This document shows, piece by piece, positions 5,648 through 14,600 of a DNA stretch of 32,571 nt. The stretch comes from Clostridia bacterium (lineage in GTDB: Bacteria; Bacillota; Clostridia; Oscillospirales; Acutalibacteraceae), in NCBI GenBank assembly GCA_017473925.1, contig JAFUIY010000121.1, positions 1 through 32,571 of the forward strand. Reading direction: 5' to 3'. The translations under genes and the position numbers were made by a program. The first letter of the stretch is position 1, and each line of letters starts with the position of its first letter. Under the pieces are notes generated by a model that did no database searches, was not told the origin of the DNA, and saw only the letters and a list, made by a program, of their open reading frames with translations.

Positions 5648-6703
5648 TTATCTTTCCAATGCTAAATTAATAAGTCTGTCAACAAGCTCACCGTAAGGAA
5701 TGCCGTATGCACCGAAAAGCTTTGCATACATGCTGATTGATGTGAAGCCGGGGAGTGTGTTGATTTCGTTGAGAAGCACTGCACCGTCTGTGTGTCTTAC
5801 AAAGAAGTCAACTCTTGAAAGACCTGTACAGCCGAGAGCCTTATATGCTCTGATTGCCTGAGTTCTGATTTCCTCGCTCTTTTCTTCGCTGAGTTCGGCA
5901 GGGATACAGAGCTTTGATGCAGCGTCAATGTATTTTGCTTCGTAATCATAGAATTCGTTTGCGGGAAGAATTTCGCCGATAACAGATGCAACGGGCTTTT
6001 CGTTGCCGAGAACAGCACATTCGACCTCCCTGCCGTCAATGTTTTCTTCGGCAACGACCTTGTCGTCTTCGGCAAAAGCAATTTCCATTGCCTTATAAAT
6101 GTCTTCCTTTGTCTTTGCCTTTGAAATGCCCACTGATGAGCCTGCATTTGCGGGCTTGATGAATACGGGCAGACCAAGGTAATTTATACAGTCATCTGCA
6201 AACTTCTCTTTATTTTCTGCATAATCCCACTTTGTGACAGCAAGCCACTTTGCCTGAGCAATCTGAGCATAGTCTGCAGTCATGTTTGTGACGGCTTTGT
6301 CCATGCACATTGCACTTGCGATAGTGTTACAGCCTACATAGGGGAGACCTGCAAGGTCAAGGAGCCCCTGAACGGTACCGTCTTCACCGTTTTTGCCGTG
6401 AAGTACGGGGAAGACAGCATCAATTACGATTTTCTCGACACCGTTTTCTCTGAAAACATTGATGCATTTCTCGCCGAAGTCTGTTGAAACTGCAGCAGAT
6501 GTGCATCTGCCTGTAAGCCATCTGTTGTCGGGAATAAGATTTATGTCATCCTCATAAAGGAACCATTTTCCCTCTTTTGTGATACCCATGAGAACGGGAT
6601 TGTATTTATCCTTCGGCATGTTTGTGATAACAGCGAAGGCACTGCGCAGTGAAACCTCATATTCGCTTGATTTTCCGCCGAAAAGTACAAGTATATTTTT
6701 CAT
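5648..6703 (-). CDS. ddl: D-alanine--D-alanine ligase
   Basis: A 351-residue ATP-grasp enzyme that joins two D-Ala for peptidoglycan precursor synthesis in the cytoplasm. It has the N-terminal LFGGKSSEYEVSLRSA motif with the catalytic Glu (E14), VFPVLHGKNGEDGTVQGLLD, and the MDKAVT region. The KPANAGSSVGISKAK loop has the catalytic Ser, and the C-terminal Mg/ATP site is RVDFFVRHTDGAVLLNEINT with LPGFTSISMY. The omega loop has FYDYEAKY with the Tyr typical of D-Ala-D-Ala enzymes. The Van-type D-lactate sequence is absent, so vancomycin resistance is not implied. AGGAG precedes the ATG. A TTGTAA-N17-TATTAT promoter lies just upstream, so it is the first gene of a unit with DUF1934. Confidence 0.97.
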   Translation of the reverse strand: MKNILVLFGGKSSEYEVSLRSAFAVITNMPKDKYNPVLMGITKEGKWFLYEDDINLIPDNRWLTGRCTSAAVSTDFGEKCINVFRENGVEKIVIDAVFPVLHGKNGEDGTVQGLLDLAGLPYVGCNTIASAMCMDKAVTNMTADYAQIAQAKWLAVTKWDYAENKEKFADDCINYLGLPVFIKPANAGSSVGISKAKTKEDIYKAMEIAFAEDDKVVAEENIDGREVECAVLGNEKPVASVIGEILPANEFYDYEAKYIDAASKLCIPAELSEEKSEEIRTQAIRAYKALGCTGLSRVDFFVRHTDGAVLLNEINTLPGFTSISMYAKLFGAYGIPYGELVDRLINLALER

Positions 6704-6735
6704 AAATTATCAATCTCCTGAAAAAAGTGATATAT

Positions 6736-6764
6736 ATAATAACATATATTACATGATATTACAA
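6736..6764 (-). promoter_or_regulatory. sigma-A-type promoter for ddl
   Basis: On the minus strand TTGTAA (6759-6764) and TATTAT (6736-6741) are spaced by 17 bp, placing the start about 25 nt before the ddl ATG. It lies directly after the stop codon of the upstream membrane-protein gene, so ddl can be expressed independently of that operon. Confidence 0.6.
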
Positions 6765-6766
6765 GA

Positions 6767-7726
6767 TTATTCTGCAATGAAAAAACAGAAAAGAACCGAA
6801 ACTGTTGCTGCAAAGGGCAGGAACGGGAGTTTCTCCGGCAGCAGGGGAGGAGCCTTTTCCCTGAATGTCAGTGACAGCTGTGCATTGCCGACGGCGTATG
6901 TGATAAGTGAAAAAATTACGGCAACACGGGGTGCTGAGGATATAAGCGGGAAAAAGCAGTTCGCAAAAACAACCGCAACGGGATAAAGAGCAAAGGCAGT
7001 CACCGTTATTGTCTGCGGTATATTTCCCTTCGTTGTGGGGATTGCTCTGATAATAAACAATATACATGCAATAAGAATGAGAATAATTCCCGAAACAAGA
7101 TTTATTATTGCTGACCTGTCTGAGAAAGACTGCAGAGGCATATCTGTTTTTAAAGAAATTTTTCCCGATATGAGAAGAATTACTGCAAGCACGGAAATAT
7201 AAAGATATGCAAAGGGGAGGAATGAAGCTCCGGTTTTATTTTTGTCCTTATCCTTTCTGCTTTCTGCTGTTTTCAGGAGAAGCAGAAGCAGTATCGGTAT
7301 GTAACAGGCAAAGATGAATTCGGTTCCAAGCTTAAAAAGGAGAATTCCCGGAAGAAGCACAGCCATTGAAATCATGTCATCTGCATTTATGCATAAAAAT
7401 GAGAGAATCAGCAGTGCCGCAAGGGAGAAGGTCATTGTGTAGCCGTTCATGCTCAGTGCCGAGTACATGAGAACAGTCACCAGTGTGTCGCATATAAGAA
7501 GAAATGCAGATTTTTCCTTTTCATCGCAACCGTTTTTTCTGACTGAGAAGTAAAGCAGGGCAGGAGTAATGTAAATGAGCAGGTTTGTCGGAAATACCGC
7601 AAACATGTCTTTCAGTGTGTGTGTTATCTTATAACCGCCCGAAACAAAAAAGGGCATTACTGCAAGGCAGATACAGAACACGATTGTGATGCTCTGCAGC
7701 ATATCAGGCTTTCTGATTGTTTTCAT
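6767..7726 (-). CDS. polytopic membrane protein, type A (copy 2)
   Basis: A 319-residue, very hydrophobic protein with about eight or nine predicted membrane segments, starting with SITIVFCICLAVMPFFV. It is a paralogue of the 318-residue protein at 8929-9885. Both begin MKT, share a central 'IxADDMxSxxVLLPGxLxxxLG' versus 'VNINDLTSSLILIPGLFVTRLG' block, and end with a C-terminal segment 'HxIGHIQLDFSF' versus 'YAVGNAQLSLTF' before a proline-rich loop and a last helix. No known family or catalytic motif is recognised. GGAGGGGG before ATG supports the start. It is the last gene of a four-gene operon, 12 bp after the B copy. It might be an exopolysaccharide or lipid-linked sugar handling protein, but nothing in the sequence proves this. 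Confidence 0.7.
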   Translation of the reverse strand: MKTIRKPDMLQSITIVFCICLAVMPFFVSGGYKITHTLKDMFAVFPTNLLIYITPALLYFSVRKNGCDEKEKSAFLLICDTLVTVLMYSALSMNGYTMTFSLAALLILSFLCINADDMISMAVLLPGILLFKLGTEFIFACYIPILLLLLLKTAESRKDKDKNKTGASFLPFAYLYISVLAVILLISGKISLKTDMPLQSFSDRSAIINLVSGIILILIACILFIIRAIPTTKGNIPQTITVTAFALYPVAVVFANCFFPLISSAPRVAVIFSLITYAVGNAQLSLTFREKAPPLLPEKLPFLPFAATVSVLFCFFIAE

Positions 7727-7738
7727 AGCTGCCCCCTC

Positions 7739-8914
7739 CTACAGAATATTCATGAGAATCACACTCATGCATGGTAACAGGAACATCTGAAGATTATCGC
7801 CGAGGTAACTGAGCCCGGCAGCAGTGTCCTTGTCATTTTCCCTTGCCGTTACAAAAAGGAAGAACAGCTGTACAATTACAATGGGGGAGAGGAATCTTGT
7901 GAAGTCGTTTGACATCATGATACTGAGAAGCTGAGGAATAAGTGTCAGCATAAAGAGAATGTACGGCACTTTGCCGACGAATGTGGTGTTGTTCCTTATT
8001 GCTTTTACCCATACGGTAAATACAAGTATGAGTATGGGGATTACTGAAATAATTCCGATAACATTATGTATGCTGAATTCACCGAGACCGAATTTCAGCA
8101 TATAGAATATATTGCTCAGCGGGTTTCTGTCTTCGCCCTCGGATGCAACCTGACGGACATCAATCCATGCGACGGCATCTTCAATATAACCTGAAACATT
8201 TTCAATTGTCGTGTTGCCCTTTTTTGCAAGGTAGCTGAGCATTTCGTCCGCAGTCATGGTCAGTGTTTTTCTTGAGAAAAATACCGTGTAGACTGCAGTT
8301 GCGACACTTACGGGAGCTGCAATGAAGAAAGGGTAAGCCTTTGTGAGCTTGTTTCCGCCCCTTTTTATGCTGTAATAAGCAATTATTGCAAGGCAGGGTG
8401 CCATATATGCAGTCAGGAAGCAGTCGTGAATAAAAATACCCGCAACCATGAGCAAGGGTGTCAGATAAATGAGAAGCCTGTTCTGACAGAAGTATGCAGT
8501 CAGCAGAAGTATGAGCATGCAGAAAATATCAATGAAGCCGAAAGCGTCTCCTGCAAAAATTGTGACTGAAAATGGGAAAAGTACAAAAATGCCCGTCAGC
8601 AGAGTGATGATGTTTTTATGCTTTCTGTCTGCAAGGGTGAGAGTCTTTGCAAGGTAATGAGAAATACCCAGAAAAACGGCAAAGGTTGAAATTCTCAGAA
8701 AAGCAGTCATCCATTCTGCGGTGAAGCTTTCTTTGAATATGCTTAGAATTGCACCCACAAGAAATCTTGAGCAGATACCGATTGAAAAATCGCATAAGAA
8801 CAGTGCGTAAAGCCCTGTTTCGGACATATCAAAATTCTTCACAATGCAGTAAAGCACCGTGATTGCGAAGATTATCAATGTGTTTCTGATTGTGTTTAAA
8901 GTTTTTTCAGACAT
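7739..8914 (-). CDS. polytopic membrane protein, type B (copy 2)
   Basis: A 391-residue protein with about ten membrane segments, paralogous to the 390-residue protein at 9898-11070. Shared blocks in order are CDFSIGICSRFLVGAILS (residues about 40-57), FTAEWMTAFLRISTF, VAGIFIHDCF with MAPCLAIIAYY, then a long loop with VFFSRKTLTMTADEM and KKGNTTIENVSGYIE. The last block is LIPQLLSIMMSNDFTRFLSP. An acidic residue in the first external loop and an ordered extracellular loop recall GT-C-fold glycosyltransferases or polymerases, but this is a weak analogy. The start at 8914 is chosen because AAGGAA precedes this ATG. A start 21 codons earlier would overlap the upstream gene and lacks a ribosome-binding site. 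Confidence 0.7.
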   Translation of the reverse strand: MSEKTLNTIRNTLIIFAITVLYCIVKNFDMSETGLYALFLCDFSIGICSRFLVGAILSIFKESFTAEWMTAFLRISTFAVFLGISHYLAKTLTLADRKHKNIITLLTGIFVLFPFSVTIFAGDAFGFIDIFCMLILLLTAYFCQNRLLIYLTPLLMVAGIFIHDCFLTAYMAPCLAIIAYYSIKRGGNKLTKAYPFFIAAPVSVATAVYTVFFSRKTLTMTADEMLSYLAKKGNTTIENVSGYIEDAVAWIDVRQVASEGEDRNPLSNIFYMLKFGLGEFSIHNVIGIISVIPILILVFTVWVKAIRNNTTFVGKVPYILFMLTLIPQLLSIMMSNDFTRFLSPIVIVQLFFLFVTARENDKDTAAGLSYLGDNLQMFLLPCMSVILMNIL

Positions 8915-8928
8915 TCTGAGTTCCTTTT

Positions 8929-9885
8929 TTAATTTAAACTGAAAATTGCGGCAAAGAAAAGGGCAACAATGAGCCATGAAAATGCTGCAGGCTCTTTTTT
9001 TACAGCAGGTTTATCCGGGAATGAGAAATCAAGCTGTATGTGCCCGATGGTATGAATCAGCACTGCCGATGTGATTACAGATCTGATATTTAATGAGATT
9101 ACGGAGGTGAATAAACCTATAAGATAAAAGAACAAAGGATAAACCGAATAAATGAAAACAGGCAATAATTTCAGAATGCTTCTTTCATTTATCTTTGAGA
9201 GGGCTCTTTTCAGAAAAACAAATGTCAGCAAACACAGCAGGATTATACCTGCAGAAAGGTTGATGTATTCGTATGGGTGGTTATACTCAGGCACATTGGT
9301 GTTGAATTGCATGAGGGGAATACCCTTTATAACAGCAATAACTGCAATGATAAGAATATATAAATATGCAAAGAGTGTCAGTACTGAAATCCTGCTTGTT
9401 TTTTTATTGTTGTCATTCTCCGTGCATATACGGGATATGCAGAATAATAATCCGACAGGGAAATATGTCATCAGCATGTAGCATGCTCCGAGGCGTGTGA
9501 CAAAAAGCCCCGGAATAAGAATAAGGCTTGATGTCAGGTCGTTGATGTTAACAAGAAAAAACAGAATAATTGTGAGTGCAACAGGAAACAACAATGCGGT
9601 GGTGTATCTGTAATTTTGCTCAAAGAAAACAGTAAGCATCATCAGCAACACCGATGTGTATATCAATCCCTTATTTTTAGCTGCTTCGTTTTTTGCTCCG
9701 AAGAACAGTATTGTGATAACGGGGACAAGATATACCACATAATTAAGTGGCGCCGTATCTGTGAGAATTCTGAATGACCCGGAAAAACCGAGATGCATGT
9801 TGGACAGGATGACAGCAAAAGCAAGCAATGGATAACATAATAGACATAAGAGGAGCTCTTTGTTCTGTTTCAATCCGGTTTTCAT
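8929..9885 (-). CDS. polytopic membrane protein, type A' (copy 1)
   Basis: A 318-residue integral membrane protein with eight or nine hydrophobic segments, paralogue of the 319-residue protein at 6767-7726. It lies 12 bp after B' and 14 bp before B in the direction of transcription, with AGGAGAG before the ATG. The aligned features are the N-terminal helix, the NYVVYLVPVITILFFG segment, the NDLTSSLILIPGLFVTRLG block, the FAYLYILIIAVIAVIKG segment, the YINLSAGIILL helix and the C-terminal VLIHTIGHIQLDFSFPDKP region. The family is not recognised. Divergence from its paralogue is considerable, so the duplication is old. Confidence 0.7.
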   Translation of the reverse strand: MKTGLKQNKELLLCLLCYPLLAFAVILSNMHLGFSGSFRILTDTAPLNYVVYLVPVITILFFGAKNEAAKNKGLIYTSVLLMMLTVFFEQNYRYTTALLFPVALTIILFFLVNINDLTSSLILIPGLFVTRLGACYMLMTYFPVGLLFCISRICTENDNNKKTSRISVLTLFAYLYILIIAVIAVIKGIPLMQFNTNVPEYNHPYEYINLSAGIILLCLLTFVFLKRALSKINERSILKLLPVFIYSVYPLFFYLIGLFTSVISLNIRSVITSAVLIHTIGHIQLDFSFPDKPAVKKEPAAFSWLIVALFFAAIFSLN

Positions 9886-9897
9886 AGCATTCTCTCC

Positions 9898-11070
9898 TTA
9901 AAACAGGTTGGCTAACAAAATAATCAGCAGAACAGATGCAAAAAAGCTTTTTTTGCTGAGATTTGTCATAACTTCTGTAAAAGTATTGTCGTGTTGTTTT
10001 GCGCAAATAAAAATGTATGCAATTTGTGTGATTATCATAGGTGCAAAGAATCTTGTAAGATCGCCTGATACAATAGTGCTTAAAATCTGCGGAAGTAATG
10101 TCAGTGCAAAAAGTATATAGGGAAGCTTTTCAAAAAAACCTTGAGATTTTTTTATGCAACAACTCCATATGTATAAGAAAATGCAGATAAAAGGTACTAT
10201 AAATATGATAGTTGGTATTTCTTCTTGTGTCGGTTTGTCAAGCACATATTCAAGAAGACCTTTGAAAAATCCCATCAGGTCTATTTGTGAGGAACCTAAT
10301 ATGTTGGGTGAATCAGGTCTGTACATATAGTATTCAAGATAACCGATAACATCAGATATAGTGCAATTTCCTTTTTTTGTAATATATTCAAACATCTCGT
10401 TATAAGTCATTTTTACGGTGTTTATAGAGAAAAACACACTATAAGCAGACATCATTATGCATGATGCGGAAGACAGAACAAATACGGTTGATGTGATTTT
10501 TTTGTTTTTTTCATTTTTCAGCGCATAGTATGCAATTATTCCCAGACAGGGAGACATGTAGCTGAATATAAAACAATCATGTATCAGAATGCCTGCTGCA
10601 AGAAGAAAAGGAAGTATGAAAGAGATTATCCGTTTATTTCCCGTAAATGCTGTCACAACAAGAAGGGGGAGAAGAAATATGTCCGGAAAAGAAAAGAAGT
10701 CATTGTTGTAGACGGTTATTGAAAATGGCAGTGCGATAAAAACAAAAAAGAAAAGCATCAATATATTTCTCATTTTTTTATCAGCTGAAAAATATGCATT
10801 GCAGAGGAAAACAGCAAAACAGAAAATGATGACAAATGTCGAAATTAATAAGAATTCAGTGACCCATTCTTTTGTAAAGGAGGATTTGAACCAACTCAGA
10901 ATTTCACCTATCAGAAGCTTTGAGCAGAAGCCTATGCTGAAATCTCCGAGATATACGGAATAAACATTATTCAGTGGTGGCCGTGTTCCTGACAGCAAAC
11001 TATATATATAAATGGCAAAAACGAGAATCAATGTCCCGCCTGCAGTATGAAAAAACTTTTTGTTTTGCAT
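9898..11070 (-). CDS. polytopic membrane protein, type B' (copy 1)
   Basis: A 390-residue protein with about ten membrane segments and the first gene of the B'-A'-B-A operon. The conserved blocks shared with the second B copy are GDFSIGFCSKLLIGEILSWF, FTKEWVTEFLLISTF, AAGILIHDCFIFSYMSPCL, MTYNEMFEYITKKGNCTI and LLPQILSTIVSGDLTRFFAP. The loop 'KKGNxTIxxVxGYxE' is the longest non-membrane stretch and is probably the working or binding part. Compared with the second copy this one is richer in AT and uses more AAA and ATA codons. Translation begins at ATG 11070, with GGTGA upstream. A promoter with TTGACT-N17-TATAAT is 35-63 bp upstream. Confidence 0.7.
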   Translation of the reverse strand: MQNKKFFHTAGGTLILVFAIYIYSLLSGTRPPLNNVYSVYLGDFSIGFCSKLLIGEILSWFKSSFTKEWVTEFLLISTFVIIFCFAVFLCNAYFSADKKMRNILMLFFFVFIALPFSITVYNNDFFSFPDIFLLPLLVVTAFTGNKRIISFILPFLLAAGILIHDCFIFSYMSPCLGIIAYYALKNEKNKKITSTVFVLSSASCIMMSAYSVFFSINTVKMTYNEMFEYITKKGNCTISDVIGYLEYYMYRPDSPNILGSSQIDLMGFFKGLLEYVLDKPTQEEIPTIIFIVPFICIFLYIWSCCIKKSQGFFEKLPYILFALTLLPQILSTIVSGDLTRFFAPMIITQIAYIFICAKQHDNTFTEVMTNLSKKSFFASVLLIILLANLF

Positions 11071-11104
11071 TATATCACCATGTCTATAATATTATACAAT
11101 TATA

Positions 11105-11133
11105 ATTATAAATGCTCGGATAATAAAAGTCAA
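11105..11133 (-). promoter_or_regulatory. sigma-A promoter of the membrane-protein operon
   Basis: On the minus strand TTGACT (11128-11133) and TATAAT (11105-11110) are separated by exactly 17 bp. Transcription would start near 11098, about 28 nt before the B' start codon. The -35 box is 11 bp from the hairpin element at 11144-11320. Confidence 0.75.
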
Positions 11134-11143
11134 GACAAACAGT

Positions 11144-11320
11144 AATTTGTCGAGGTGCCCTCGACAAATTAAATTGGCAATTAGCAATTATCAATGCGCA
11201 ATTAAGGAAAAGGCTTCGCCTTTTGAACCATTATAATGGGGTTTAAGGGGCTTGCCCCTTCCACAATTGCGAATTGCGAATTTCCAATTGCGAATTTTTG
11301 TCGGGCACAGCCCGACAAAT
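11144..11320. repeat. inverted-repeat element with nested hairpins in the divergent intergenic region
   Basis: A symmetric, gene-less block of about 177 bp. The outer hairpins are 11144-11170 (stem AATTTGTCGAGG, loop TGC) and 11297-11319 (stem TTTGTCGGGC, loop ACA). Inside are imperfect 36-bp inverted repeats rich in CAATT units (11172-11207 and 11261-11296). Between those are three more short palindromes: 11208-11224 (AAAAGGC/TTC), 11228-11239 (CCATTATAATGG, perfect) and 11245-11260 (AAGGGGC/TT). The design resembles the hairpin array near 1.0-1.2 kb. It separates the two divergent promoters and could act as a bidirectional terminator or insulator. No ORF is seen. Confidence 0.7.
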
Positions 11321-11381
11321 TCTGATTTGTAATTATACAAATAAATTTTTACAACAAGTTCAACAATTTACATTTTTGTGC

Positions 11382-11410
11382 TTGACATTTGCATGTTGAA
11401 TAAATATAAT
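11382..11410 (+). promoter_or_regulatory. consensus sigma-A promoter of the giant adhesin gene
   Basis: Perfect TTGACA (11382-11387), 17-bp spacer, perfect TATAAT (11405-11410). Transcription would start near 11417, giving an untranslated leader of about 190 nt. Together with the strongly biased codon use of the gene this points to high expression. Confidence 0.85.
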
Positions 11411-11416
11411 AAAATA

Positions 11417-11604
11417 TGTATCAGTGTAAATGTCCCAAAATGCATTTTTTTGATGCATAACTCAAGGAAAAACACTTATGACGACGGAAACAGGCGGTTT
11501 TTTCCGTTTCAGCACAAAGCCGGGTCAGGGGCTTTTGAAACATAAAATCCTGTTTTGCTGTTGTCGTTACAAAAACCCCTTAAATTCAAAAGGAGGAAAT
11601 TTTT
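11417..11604 (+). promoter_or_regulatory. long structured 5' leader of the adhesin mRNA
   Basis: The leader can form a closing stem TGACGAC (11479-11485) with GTCGTTA (11563-11569). It encloses a hairpin with GGAAA (11486-11490) and TTTCC (11501-11505), and a second hairpin CAAAGCC (11515-11521) with GGCTTTTG (11530-11537). The junction contains GCACAAAGCCGGGTC, which faintly recalls the c-di-GMP-I (GEMM) core, but the rest of that consensus is not seen. The strong ribosome-binding site AAAGGAGGAAA follows. A riboswitch is possible but unproven; mRNA stabilisation is equally likely. Confidence 0.35.
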
Positions 11605-14600
11605 ATGTTTAACAATGTTAAAGCAAAGAAAAGACTCACTCAGGTCATAATTGCCTTTGTTGTTATCTGTATGTCAGTCACAGGTAGCTTCCTGCTGCTT
11701 GAAGACACTATTGACAGTGCAAATGCGGCAACGGTAGATATGAACGTCGCATCTGCTGCAAACTGGCATTCCGCAGTCAACGGCAGAGGCAGCGGAGACA
11801 TAATCAACATCACTGTCACTGCAGACTTTGATGCAGGTTCCGCACTTACAACAATTCCTGCAGGTGTCACAGTCAACCTCAACATGAACGGTAAGACAAT
11901 TTACCGTGATTTCGAGGGTGAAGGCGACGGCTTCATGACTTATTCATATCCTGCAAGCGATAACTATTTCGGTATTATCCGTAACAGTGGTACTCTTAAT
12001 ATCACAGGTACAGGTACTATCCGTATGAAGCAGCTCGGTTCGTTTACACAGGGTAGTCAGCGTAATGAGGCTATCGGCCGCATGGCAGCTATTGTCAACT
12101 ATGCAAGCGGTACTCTGAATGTTTCAAACGGTATCAATATTCAGGCATATTCTGCTTTCATTACTCCTAAGTCATCATCAGCCACAGAGCGTTTTGCTGA
12201 CGTATTTATGTACAGTATTGCAATCCATAACTCAGGTACAGTCAACTGTGCAGGTAAGCTTCATGCAGGTACATTCACAGCCGGTGTTGCAAACTCCGGT
12301 ACAAGCTCATATCACTATGCTTTTGCATACGGTATTTACGGCGGTACAGTAAATGTAACAGGCGGTACAATCACAGCTGAGGCTCTTTCAGGTGCTCTGG
12401 AGTCAACAGAAACCTGTGCTGAAAAGAACCAGGTTTGTAACTTTGCTGTAGGTGTTTATTCAAACCAGGCAACAGTTAAGGGTGATACAACAATCAATAC
12501 TGCAACAACCAGCTGGATGTCACAGGACTCATTCAATATATGGAAAAGCGGTTGTAATATCTCATGGTCTGTTGGTGTCATGTACTCAACAACAAACTAT
12601 CCTGTTATCGGTGCTTCTGTTGACATTACATCAACGTTCAGAGTTGTCGACGGTGAACAGGTTCATGTTCCCGGCTCTGCAAACGGTTGGGCATATACCG
12701 TACGTGTTACCGATGATCCCGGTGACTACGGACGTCGTGCATACCCCGTTGCAGGTATTCCCGCAAACAACAACGCATCAATGCACGGTGACCAGGATGG
12801 TGAGGTTACTTACGCAACAGGCTTCTTCGGCAGCCAGACTGTTGACTCTTACGGTACAACATACTCAGGCATGGAACAGTATCTCAATGCTCAGTCACAT
12901 TTCTTCATTGCAGAAGATGCTTTCTATGACTACGGCAGAACAACCAATACATCATACCTTACAGACGTAAGAGGTCAGGTTCAGAAGCAGTCAGGTGCAG
13001 GTTCTGTTGAAACAAAGACAGGTTACATCAGAAGCGGTGCTCCCGGTGTAGACGGTACACAGTACCTTATCCTTTACCGTTACTATAAGGACAGCTTCAC
13101 ATCTTCAAACCTCTTCAAGGTTTCTCCTTCATATGATACAACTATCCAGTCAACAAGAGCAACTGTCAAGGCAGGCGGTACTGTAACATACAAGGGCTCT
13201 GTCAACGATGCTTCCGTTGCAATCGCATATAATTCAGGCGGTGCTTCAAAGAACCAGAATTATTATAAGTTCGAAGGCCAGACTGTCGAGCTTGTTCCCA
13301 CAGGCACATTTGCCACAAGAGACCCCTATAAGACAAACGGCTGGACAGCAAACGGTACAGCTCTTACATCAAACGGTGTTTCAACAACATCAGCAAACAC
13401 AGTTGTTATCTACATGAACTATGTTCTGAAGAATCCTACTTCAATCAGAGTTGTTGCAAACGACAAGACTGCAACAATTGACCAGTACACAGAAAGAACA
13501 CAGTTCACAGCAACATATACAGGTGCTTCACTTGTTCCCGGTACAGACTTCAAGCTCGGCATCATTGATATGGGTGTTCATCTTTCAGTTGACACTAATG
13601 ACACATCAGATGACGCTGTTGTAACAAGCGTATATGATATCTCAGGTACAGGCTCAGGCTCAGGTAACAATGCAACAGCTGTTACTTACAAGTACTCTGC
13701 TGACCAGTCAACATGGACCAACGGTCTTCCCAAGGATGTAGGTACATACTGGATTGAAGTAAATGTCAATGCAGATACAACCTATGCTGCAACCGGCACA
13801 TACAACCGTCAGGGTGCAACAGGTTACATCACATGTACAATTTCAAAGGCAAACCTTGAAATCGAAGGCTCAAGCTCAAGAACAGGTACATACGGCAAGA
13901 CATACGGCGAGCTCATTCCCTTCAGTGAATACAAGGCTGTAGGTCTCGGTTCAGACCAGCTTGAAGGCTCATGGTCATTCTCCGTGGTCGGCACAGGTGA
14001 TTATCCCGATGCAGGTCAGGAAACAGTACACCTTGTATGGACTCCCACACCCAACACAAAGACTGCTAACAACTACAATGCTACAAACTTTGCCGTAAGC
14101 CTTGTTGTTGACAAGCGTGCGGTCAATGTAAATGCAGGTGCTTCATTCGTAACATACGGTGACTTTGCACCCACATATACAATTGCATATGAAAACCTTG
14201 CTCCCTGCGATGACGCAAAGAAGGCAACATGGAACGAGGCTTCAGAAATAGAAATCTTCTACAACGGTGCATGGACAACATATACAGCAGGCATCCCTGC
14301 AGGTGAATACACATCAAGAATCAAGGTCTTCGGCGGTGCTGCTGACGAAAACAACGTATTCTCAGTAAACGTTGCAGAAGGCAAGTTCACAGTACAGAAG
14401 AGATCAATCGTTTACAACGCAGTTGCAATCGACAGAGATTATAACGGAACATCAGCAGTTGACGTCAAGCTCAACTATGTAAGCGGAAACTACTCAACAG
14501 ATGTATATGATACTGTTATCAACACAACAGGTACACTTGTTGCAGGTCCTGATGCAGGCGAAGGCAAGGCAGTAAATGTAAACAAGGATTCTGTTACAAT

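Noticed and set aside
5648-6703. Van-type D-Ala-D-Lac ligase
   Set aside because: The omega loop has the FYDYEAKY sequence of D-Ala-D-Ala ligases, and no vanH or vanX neighbours exist.
7739-8977. Longer start of the second B membrane protein at 8977
   Set aside because: The 21 extra codons overlap the upstream gene, are Cys-rich and lack a ribosome-binding site; AAGGAA supports 8914.
11479-11569. Firm call of a c-di-GMP riboswitch
   Set aside because: Only a short junction motif is similar; the tetraloop-receptor and 3' core of the known class are not seen, so it is listed only as a structured leader.
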